A stretch of DNA of 64,000 nucleotides, taken from NCBI GenBank assembly GCA_021292165.1, contig CM037878.1:255923921-255987920 (forward strand), written 5' to 3'. Positions 56,996 through 64,000 of this stretch are shown one piece after another (within the stretch, counting starts at the first letter, position 1; every line of letters starts with the position of its first letter). Under the pieces are notes generated by a model. The model made no database searches. It was given only the letters and a program-made list of their open reading frames with translations, and had not been told where the DNA came from. A program made the translations under genes and the position numbers. This stretch comes from Shinisaurus crocodilurus. Its lineage: Eukaryota > Chordata > Lepidosauria > Squamata > Shinisauridae.

Positions 56996-57560
56996 GCATG
57001 CGCTATAGCTTAGTGGTAGAGCGCATGTAGAACATCCCTCATTTGGCACCAGACATGTCCACCTAGGGCAGGGAAAGGCTCCTTTGCCAGAAAATGCCAG
57101 GAAACCTCTGCCAGCCAATGTAAACAATGATGATGTAGATCAGGGGTGCAGAGCGTCAGGCCCAGGGGCCAAATCTGGTCTGCTTGGGCTCCCCAGATGG
57201 TCACACCCCCTTCCTCTGGCCCCACCCTCTTTCTCCTGCCCACCAATCATTTGGTGGTTTCCTGGCATTTGTGCAGTCCCCCCCCCATTCTAAAAACTTG
57301 AAAGGAGGCTTTCCTAAGGCTTAGTTACTGGCTGTACAAGCATTAAGTTAAAATATGCTAGCATTTTTAGTATTTGGCCCTGCCCCCTTTTGCCTTTGGG
57401 CCCCACTGCTTTTTGCCTTCAGGCCCACACACCAGTGGAATGTGGCCGCTGAGAGCTTCCCCAAAATGGAACTCGGCCCTTGGGCTGAAAGAGGTTCAGC
57501 ACCCCTGATGTAGATGGACCATGGTTTTTAGGAGCATTCCTGTGTTCCTTTTCAGACATA
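56996..57560 (+). mobile_element. tRNA-derived SINE split by a hAT insertion
   Basis: CTATAGCTTAGTGGTAGAGC at 57003-57022 is a tRNA A-box head; 'gggaaaggctcctttgcc' and 'ctctgccagccaatgtaaacaatgatgatgtagat' follow, then after the insertion 'ggaccatggtttttagg'. This order matches a reptile SINE whose body runs '...gctagatggaccaatgg'. The B box is decayed. Not a tRNA gene. Confidence 0.75.
57141..57507. mobile_element. hAT-type non-autonomous element, 367 bp, perfect TSD
   Basis: CAGGGGTGC...GCACCCCTG termini, exact 8-bp TSD atgtagat at 57133-57140 and 57508-57515. Left and right subterminal blocks (GGCCCAGGGGCC; CGGCCCTTGGGC) mirror imperfectly. The interior is non-coding and rich in 'ggccc' and 'ttttgcctt' words. 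It interrupts the SINE above, so it is younger. Confidence 0.88.
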
Positions 57561-58079
57561 AAAAGTGATGTGGAGGGGAAAAAAATGTAGCTCAGCTATC
57601 AGAGGTTTAGAGAACACTGCCTTAAAGTTCATCTGCCCACCAGAGTAATGGCAGTCAAAATTGTACCCCGTCACCTGGTAGACTGGGCTGAAGTGAGTAT
57701 CCTAAAGCACTGATTCTGGGCTTAGCATCCACACAATAAATGCTGCAGATTGAACAAATAATGGCGTCATTAGCTGCCAATGTGCCCCCACACACATACA
57801 CACTTAAACATTTACACATATTCAATTCCCATGCAAACAGATGCACCTATTCCGAAGTTAAACCTGGAAGATCAGACAGGTACAGAGTTCAACAACCTTT
57901 CCTGCCCTTAGGAATATGAGCAGAAACCACAATGATCATCTAGCTGAATACACCAAACAACCAGGAGCATAAGTGTTTCCATTACTTTTATGTTCCCCCT
58001 CCCATTTTCTTTCTTTTCTTCAACAATAAAAAAATATATATTAATAAGTAGAATGTTCTGCGGTAACTTTGAAAGGAGT
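57561..58079. other. Unresolved stretch
   Basis: No gene or classified repeat recognised. Confidence 0.35.
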
Positions 58080-58400
58080 AATTTAATCAAAAATCAGAGT
58101 GCCTCGAGTTAATTTAATTCAGACCCGGGCTCACATGGCTGCCAAATTGCACACTTCAAAACCACACAACCAAAGAACTATAGGTGCCCTCTGAGAATGC
58201 CTGAAGAGATGAGGGGAGGGGGTGAGAGAAAGACCCATGAAAGCAAACGGAGAGAAAAGGTGCTCCTTTGGTGGGTGGAGGAGAAGGGAGGGAGGGAACG
58301 TGCAGAGAAAGCTTCAATTAATCTGTGATTGATTTAACACTTAAGAACAATAGTGAGGCAGACACTTTATTAGCATTTATTTAATTATTTAGCAGCTTTC
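58080..58400. promoter_or_regulatory. Repeat-free island, candidate conserved non-coding element
   Basis: Contains GAGTTAATTTAATTC, CTTCAATTAATCTGTGATTGATTT (PBX/HOX-like TGATTGAT and paired TAAT sites) and CATTTATTTAATTATTT. This homeodomain-type site density is typical of developmental enhancers. Conservation untested. Confidence 0.3.
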
Positions 58401-59158
58401 CCTTGAAGGTATAGTATTCTCAGGTCAGCTGAGGCATGCTGAACAAAACACCGATGGTTGTTAGTAAAGATCAGGATGAGCGTGTAGGATGCTTTCATGA
58501 TACTTGGGTCATTAGGGTCACATGACTTCAAGGGAGGAAAATCAGAAGATGACAGGGTTAAATTCTGTCCTTGGCTGTGTGCACACGGCACCTTGCAGCT
58601 TCAGTGGAGACTTACATGTGCGTCAAAGAGCAGAGTTTACCCTTTCAGTATGGAGCCAAAAACAGAGGGTTTCTTCAGCTTGATCATACTGAAAAGGAGT
58701 TGCAGTGAACATTTAGAAAAATGTTCCAGATAATCTTTTAAAAATGGATTATATAGCAAACAGATGAGTTTCATCAGTCAATTTTGCTTGTTTATTTTCT
58801 TGGACAGAGGAAAATGGGTGAAATCCACTTATCTGGCCTCCTAAGCCTTCTTAACACTGGGTGGGGGGAGGCTTCCCTTTGCAAATGCATCAGAAATAGG
58901 TATTTCAAAACACTGATCTACATCCTACTTTAAAAGGATACCTGTCCTTAGTGGAACATAACCACCATGCCATTACATCCAGAGAATGGGGAGGGAGAAC
59001 ACCCTAGGGACAGTTGGCAAGATGGCAATACAGAAAGTAAGATGAGCCAAGAAAAGATACCGTATGTGAAAACTTGGTTGTGTCTAGCTTAATCAAGTAA
59101 TGAGCACCCTGATATGGAAGGTGCACTGGCAAACCTAAGTGTCAGCAGCAGCCCAATC
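58401..59158. other. Unresolved stretch
   Basis: No gene or classified repeat recognised. Confidence 0.35.
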
Positions 59159-59166
59159 CTGTACTC

Positions 59167-59301
59167 CAGTCTTTCGCAACCTGGTGCCCTCCTGCTGTCT
59201 TGTACTACAACTTCCAGGATTCCTGACCATTTACCATGCTGCCTGGGGCTGATGGTAGTTGTAGTCCAAAAATTCAGAGGGCACCAGTTTAGGAAAGGCT
59301 A
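59167..59301. mobile_element. M2 palindromic element, 135 bp
   Basis: CAGTCTTTCGCAACCTGGTG versus 'gcaccagtttaggaaaggct', with inner arms 'ttgtactacaacttccagg' and 'gatggtagttgtagtcc'. Flanks ctgtactc and ttctactc match 6 of 8. Confidence 0.8.
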
Positions 59302-59412
59302 TTCTACTCTGTGGCAGAGCAGCAACACAGTGTAGAAACTGTGCAAGTCCCCTAGTACCAGCCAGATCCTCTTGCATTTTTGTTCTAACACTGAAAGCCT
59401 TGCTCAGACTCG

Positions 59413-60142
59413 TAGGGATGTATGAGAATTCCAGGGGCGGGGGTGTTGAAAACTCTACAGATTTTCAGTTTGCACAATTTGGGGGTGGATTTTGAAATTT
59501 GCACAAACGGTGTCATAATTTTTAAATTTATTTTTATTGGTGATCTTGTACAAGTGCACATGATCGCAAGTCCGCAAGTCTGCTATGTAGCCCCACAGAG
59601 GCACATTCCCCCTCTTGTAAATATCCTTGTCCGTTTCATTCTCTGCACACACTATTTCCCATGGCCCAGCAGTGCCATGTTCCATACAAAGAATTTGTCA
59701 ATTCCTCCCCCAGCTTTGCTCTGGAAGTGCCAAAGCGGAAGATGAAATTTAGAAGTTATTTGACAAGCACAGAATATTGCTGTGCTGGGCTAAGCAACGT
59801 AGTGTGTGGAGAGGATGAAACTGACAAGGATATTTACAAGAGGGCAATATGCCTCTGTGGGGCTACATAGCAGACTGGCGGACTGGCAAGCGTGCACATT
59901 TGTGCAAGATTGCCTATATATATATATAGACACCATTTGCAGAAATTTCAAGATCCCCCCACCCAAAAATTGTGCAAATTACAATTTGTGCAAATGGCAG
60001 AACCCTCCCCCCCAATGCAGAAACCTTTTCTGTAATTGGAAAAATAAATCCGCTACAGTTCGCTGCCACTTACCAGAACTGAAATGCTACGGATTCCCAT
60101 CAGGCTTAAATGGAATGGAATTCCCAGCATCACACATGCCTA
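59413..60142. mobile_element. Long-palindrome DNA element, about 730 bp
   Basis: TAGGGATGTATGAGAATTCC at the left mirrors GGAATTCCCAGC...ACACATGCCTA at the right. Inside, arms of about 215 bp (59466-59680 and 59770-59980) are reverse complements of each other at roughly 80% identity, around an 80-bp centre. Consequently both strands read DETDKDIYKR-type peptides and 'ctctgtggggctacatagcag'. Because they appear in both arms, these are a by-product of the fold, not evidence of a gene. An (AT) run breaks the right arm at 59916-59928. Confidence 0.8.
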
Positions 60143-60180
60143 GCTCGGAGTCAACAACAACCATATCCACCATACTCCAG

Positions 60181-60200
60181 CTCTCTCTCTCTCTCTCTCC
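60181..60200. repeat. (CT)n microsatellite
   Basis: Ten CT units. Confidence 0.9.
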
Positions 60201-60320
60201 TATTTTAAAATAGTTATAATCCACTTTCCTGTTAAGAAAGAAACACCCAAAGCAGCTCACAAAATCCCAAAATAGAGATGAAACTGAATGATTATTGGAA
60301 ATAAATGAATAACTGAAGCA
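60201..60320 (-). mobile_element. LINE/SINE 3'-tail fragment, antisense
   Basis: 'ttataatccactttcctgttaag' and 'cccaaagcagctcacaaaat' are reversed LINE-tail blocks. The rest to 60490 is unclassified. Confidence 0.45.
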
Positions 60321-60489
60321 GGAGAGAATAAAACAAGCAAGATTCCCAGTAGGAGATAACACAGCAAAGAAAAGATTAACCATATGCACCCACACAAAGC
60401 CCACTGAACCCGCTTCCCCCTAAAAAAAATCTTAACACAATGAAAGATGCTTGAGGAATTATCTTCGTAAATTCCTATATGGATTGTGC

Positions 60490-60744
60490 TGATCTGCATG
60501 TCTCAGACTAATGTGTGAATCAGAACTCAGCTGTGCAACTGGCGTTGCACTTCTGTGAATGTTGCAATGCAATTTTCAGCAGCTTAAATGTAACATAATA
60601 AGGATTTAAATATGTATTTTTGTGACAAAACATGCGTTTCAACACTATTTTCAAAGAGAAAATGAGCATCTAAATACCTGTTTTGAGAGAAAATATGCAT
60701 TTAAAAATGCATATTAAAACATTCTGGTCGAATGCGTATTAAAA
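60490..60744. mobile_element. M1 element fragment
   Basis: 'gtgtgaatcagaactcagctgtgc' and the 'aaaatatgcatttaaaaatgcatatt' words belong to M1. Near 60716-60755 a short unit (attctggtcgaatgcgtattaaaac/t) is repeated. Confidence 0.55.
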
Positions 60745-61010
60745 TATTCCGGTATCAGGCTGTTTAGAACTTTAAAGGATAATAACAGAGCTTTGAACTG
60801 TGCCTGGAAGCAAACTGAGAACCAGTGCTGTTGTTGGCATAGCATCACTGTTACATTCTCCCAGCAGTGGGCTCCAGTTAGAACTCTCACCACTTCATTC
60901 GCACCAATTGTAGCTTCCAAATGCTTCTCAAAGGCAGCTCCGCATAGAGCATGTGACAATAATCTAACCTGGATGTTTCCAAGCAGCTGCTGACTGATAC
61001 AGGATGAGCC
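60745..61010 (-). mobile_element. L2-type LINE RT C-terminal fragment, antisense
   Basis: Minus-strand frame 60959-60714 gives QFKALLLSFKVLNSLIPEYF after HWFSVCFQ, the L2 'HWLPVxxRxxFKxLxLxFKxLxxxxPxYL' region. Plus-strand 'ctgtttagaactttaaaggataa' and 'gaaccagtgctgttgttggcat' are typical antisense L2 text. Confidence 0.8.
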
Positions 61011-61609
61011 AAATTTAGCAGCTTAGGGCCAATAACAGCTCCTGGAAGGAGCACAGTGTGAAGTCACGGATTCACAACTCTTTCCACCCTATTTTCTGCA
61101 CAGGGGCTCCTATGGTATTACACTGTTTTCTGGTGAGATCCAATTTGGCCATAGTAATGTATACCTTAATGCAGGGGTGTGCCGAATGTAGAACAGGATC
61201 TATCGGTACATCTCTGGGATGTTTGCAGTAGATCTCCAAGGATTACTTGGAGTGCGAGGGGATTAAATGACAATAACAACACACATTGCTATGGCTAGTA
61301 TTGTGCTAATTGCTTGTATCTCAGCCTCAGTGTTCCCCATCTTTAAAATAGGAGTACTTATTGGTTGCCTTTGACCAGGTGTTTGTTAGAGTGATGAGTC
61401 AGAATCCCTGATCTGTATATATTCCAAGGTATGGTTAATGCGGTGCAGTAAGTAATTGATTCTTCCCCTTGACTCTGTGTCTGGATCAAGTCAGTAGACC
61501 TCAGCAGTTGTTAAAAAACAAAAACCGCACACAAGCTTGGAGTCTGCTCACCCCCTGCCTTAATATACCTTAATATTTATATTAATATAATGTCCCTTCT
61601 TATTTAGAC
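61011..61609. other. Unresolved, with weak SINE and DNA-element pieces
   Basis: 'gcaggggtgtgccgaatgtag' (61172) resembles a hAT-type left end. 61262-61420 contains MIR-like CORE text ('tctcagcctcagtgttccccatctttaaaat'). Neither is complete. Confidence 0.35.
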
Positions 61610-61746
61610 CAGGGGTGGCCAAGGTGTGGCCCTCTAAATGTTGTTGAACTACAACCCCCATCACCCTCACCATTGGGTATTCTGGCTAGGGCTGATGGGA
61701 GTTGTAGTCCAACAACATCTAGAGGACCACATTTTGCCCATCCCTG
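61610..61746. mobile_element. M2 palindromic element, 137 bp
   Basis: CAGGGGTGGCC and GCCCATCCCTG ends. The arms 'aaatgttgttgaactacaac' and 'gttgtagtccaacaacatct' form an almost perfect hairpin around 'tggctagggctgatggg'. No TSD is left. The clearest M2 copy. Confidence 0.82.
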
Positions 61747-62696
61747 AGTGGGAGGGTGCTGTTGCGCTTGTGTTCTGCTTGTGATTTTTCCAGAGCCATC
61801 TGGTTGGTCACTGTGGGAACAGAATGCGAGGCTTGATTGGCTTTTGGTCTCATCCAGCCAGGCTCTTCTTCTGCTCTTATGGCAATGATGTCATGACACA
61901 AAAAAACCAAAATGGTGTCAGAAAACAGACACATTGGCCCTCAAGCTCTCTGCCTTACCAGTTAAAATTCACGAGCATGGATTACAATTGATTCCCACCA
62001 AAATAATCAACTGTAGGATCTGTTGATTAAACTTGCACATTAAGCGATGCAGTCCTGGATTCTGTGGAGCAGAAGGCAGGTTCTGAATCACTGGAAAATC
62101 TAACTTCCAATTAAAAAAAATACCTGTAATACATCATATTGGTGCCATTTTGAGATGACAATGACATCCTGTGTGTATCACATTTTGTTATTGGTCTTCA
62201 TGTTTGATCATCTCCTAGAGTTGGAAAAGCATCTGTAAGAGGCAGGTAAAAGGATTGAACTAAAGATCCTCTCATAGGGAAGCAGCATACAAATTGCAGA
62301 CTGAAATACTTTCACCTGCCAAGGCCGAATGAGAAGCGGTTAAGAGGGGATTTGGTTAAGCACAGAGAAGGAAATCTTCAGAGATACAAATCACAGCTAC
62401 TGATAATTCTGTTTTCCCTCTGACACAGATAATGGGATAAGTGGCCATGCATGGAAATCAGAGAAAAGAGAAATCCTGAAGAGATGAATTGCACTTCACA
62501 AAGCCAGCATTTGGACCATTTTCTACTGAGGTTCCTGCTGGCGGTAGCTGGGACTACAATGGCGAGCTTCTCTGTAGCTAAAATGAATACAATTTCCTGT
62601 AGCACCTTGTTCAAGGGAAAGGCTGTGACTAGAGCTGCAATAGAATTCTCCTTGTTAGTGCTACAGAGCGAACAGCGAAGCATATGTACTGATGGG
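61747..62696. other. Unresolved; 62380-62690 is repeat-free
   Basis: No gene. Plus and minus frames at 62378-62726 are exon-sized but lack domains. The text around 62490-62600 is complex and could be conserved non-coding DNA. Confidence 0.35.
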
Positions 62697-62867
62697 GATG
62701 CACGAGAATTTTGTTTCATTCATTAAATATCAGAACTCGCCTCGATCACAACCCGAAACGCGAGCACATTTTGGGAGGGCCAAGCTCACACATTCCCAAG
62801 TTTGTAACTGCATTCGTAAAATATGTTAGTTAGAAAAATGTGCACTTTTAAAATGTGGATTTTGAAA

Positions 62868-62895
62868 TAGTGTGTGTGTGTGTGTGTGTGTGTGT
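62868..62895. repeat. (TG)n microsatellite
   Basis: About 13 TG units at the junction of M1 and L2. Confidence 0.95.
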
Positions 62896-63268
62896 ACTTG
62901 GGACCAGGATACATGAGAGAGCGCCTTCTCCCTTACCAACCTGCCCAGTCACTGATGTCATTGGAGGACATTCTCCTGGTGGGTCCACATGGACCTATGG
63001 CTCAGTTGGACTTCACCGGGAGAAGAGCCTTCAGTGTGGCAACTCTACTTCTTTGGAACTCCCTACTTCTGGAGGTCAGGCAGGCACCAACACTGTGTTG
63101 TTTTCGGTGCCTGCTGAAGACATCTTTGTTCCAGGAAGCTTTCCTTGCTGACCAGCCATGGTTTTAATGTTATCCTGTTTTTAATGCACTGTTTTTATTC
63201 TTTTTATCTTTTTTTTATCTTTTTATTGTTCACCACTCCAGAATCTGCCTAGATATGGAGCGGTATAC
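62896..63268 (+). mobile_element. L2-type LINE RT C-terminus and 3' UTR, sense
   Basis: Frame ending at 63167 reads LGPGYMRERLLPYQPAQSL, GRRAFSVATLLLWNSLLLEVRQAPTLCCFRCLLKT: the end of L2 ORF2. The 3' UTR finishes 'cactccagaatctgcctagatatgg', shared with the antisense copy at 25636. Confidence 0.9.
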
Positions 63269-63370
63269 TGCATTTGGGAACAGGGACATGGAGAACCGAG
63301 CTTTGCGGTGGAACTCAGAGAACCTCGACACACTCAAGCCTTGCAGATTCTCTCTCCCTGTCTACTGATG

Positions 63371-63410
63371 GTTTGCTGGTCAGTCAGTCTGATCTGACTG
63401 ACCAGCAAAC
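63371..63410. repeat. Perfect 17-bp hairpin
   Basis: GTTTGCTGGTCAGTCAG (63371-63387) and its exact reverse complement (63394-63410) enclose a 6-nt loop. It sits at the 5' junction of the LINE fragment that begins at about 63411. Confidence 0.95.
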
Positions 63411-63838
63411 GGTCTTAGGGTCATGATGGATAACTCAATGAAAACATTGACACAGTGTGCAGGCAGCAGCCATGAAAAAGGTACATCCCATGCCAGGCAG
63501 GGATCATTAGGAAAGGGATCAGAAATGAAATTGCGAATATTGCCTGTATTTATTTATTTTTAAAAAGTATGGTGCAACTCCACTTGCAATACTGTGCATA
63601 CTTCTGGTTGCCACATCTCAAAAAGGATATTATGGCCTGGAAAAGAAGCAGAAAAGGTCCATCAGAATCGTAAGGGGGCTGGAGCAACTCCCTTGTGAGG
63701 GAAGGGGAAAGGTTACAACATTTGGGGCTTCTTCATTTTTTTAAAAAGGTGAATAAGGGGGGAATAAAATTATGCATGCTGTGGAGAAAGTGGATAGGGA
63801 GACCGTTTTCTCCCTTTTTCATAATACCAGGACCAGGG
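63411..63838 (+). mobile_element. CR1-b LINE, RT fragment, sense
   Basis: Starts with VMMDNSMK and TQCA (compare [12 protein letters not shown] of CR1), then 'atcattaggaaaggga', 'tggtgcaactccacttgcaatactg', 'ggttgccacatctcaaaaaggata' and 'ggctggagcaactccc', the RT thumb region, ending at 'cataataccaggacc'. Stops and frameshifts break it. Same family as 1-400, opposite orientation, with the 3' half missing. Confidence 0.8.
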
Positions 63839-63902
63839 CCAGTGTCACGGGCAGCTGTGGTGGGCAGCTCTTCTTCCTCTCACGCTCCCTCCATGGGCCG
63901 CC

Positions 63903-64000
63903 GCTTTGGGAGTGACTCGGGACTCAGGACTCGGGACTCGAGTCACCATTTTGGACCTTGGACTCAAGACTCGACTCGAGACTCGGGTCCAAAGACTCGT
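63903..64000 (+). mobile_element. Second hAT copy (3' subterminal region), cut by window edge
   Basis: CTTTGGGAGTGACTCG and the following GACTCG array, CACCATTTTGGACC and GGGTCCAAAGACTCGT closely match 6037-6120 of the hAT element at 5169. The terminus and TSD lie beyond the window. Upstream sequence differs, so this copy has another deletion structure. Confidence 0.85.

Larger units (their letters stand above)
62697..63360. mobile_element. M1 element split by (TG)n and an L2 insertion
   Basis: Left part 62697-62867 starts GGATGCACGAGAATTTTGTTT and has the 'gaaaaatgtgcacttttaaaatgtgg' words. Right part 63269-63360 has 'cggtggaactcagagaacctcgacacac' and 'ctctccctgtcta'. Together they make one M1 element. 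Confidence 0.65.

Noticed and set aside
57003..57070. tRNA gene
   Set aside because: A box only; the B box is degraded, followed by a SINE body.
59455..60213. Protein-coding gene from frames on both strands with shared DETDKDIYKR-type peptides
   Set aside because: The peptide is repeated because the arms of a palindrome are reverse complements; frames have no domain.
61610..61746. 8-bp TSD for this M2 element
   Set aside because: Flanks atttagac and agtgggag do not match, so only its inverted termini support it.
1..64000. Endogenous retrovirus or other viral sequence
   Set aside because: No gag, protease, integrase or envelope-like motif was seen; RT motifs present are of LINE type (YVDD within an L2 context, CR1 C-terminus).

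Overview
This 64 kb window looks like repeat-rich, gene-poor nuclear DNA of an amniote, most probably a squamate reptile. The evidence is the repeat mix: two CR1-clade LINE families, many L2 LINE pieces, tRNA-derived SINEs, a 5S rRNA-headed SINE, MIR-like SINEs, many short hAT-type inverted-repeat elements with 8-bp target-site duplications (TSDs), and abundant microsatellites. I find no host protein-coding gene, no exon I would defend, and no rRNA or tRNA gene. The coding sequence that can be recognised belongs to transposons: LINE reverse transcriptase and endonuclease fragments, and a hAT transposase remnant.

Layout. 1-400: antisense CR1-clade LINE, cut by the window edge. 1152-4830: microsatellites and an antisense L2. 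5169-6164: a hAT element with exact TSD, subterminal ACTCG-type repeats and a broken transposase C-terminus; a second copy begins at 63903 and runs off the end. 6692-13608: LINE ends, a tRNA-SINE and a short inverted-repeat element. 14225-16880: a long antisense L2 with endonuclease and RT YVDD remnants, interrupted by an unclassified insert. 18458-31322: A/T-rich inverted-repeat elements ('M1' below), an antisense L2, a 324-bp tandem duplication and two stretches that may be conserved regulatory DNA. 32410-40375: L2 pieces, microsatellites and the 5S-headed SINE. 41515-42198: the best-preserved LINE, a 5'-truncated CR1 with an open RT frame. 42372-50915: palindromic elements ('M2'), CR1 ends, and an inserted hAT-like element inside an antisense CR1. 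51433-54190: L2, SINE, a degenerate minisatellite and a G-rich tract. 56996-60142: a hAT element nested in a tRNA-SINE, and a transposon built as a ~215-bp-arm palindrome. 60490-64000: M1, L2 and M2 pieces, an L2 inside an M1 element, and a CR1-clade LINE whose 5' junction carries a perfect 17-bp hairpin.

No gene pathway can be described. What can be read is insertion history: several nested insertions with clean TSDs, short tandem duplications, and repeat-free islands that could be cis-regulatory. Element names follow motifs visible in the sequence; exact family names need a repeat library. Identities and boundaries were judged by eye.
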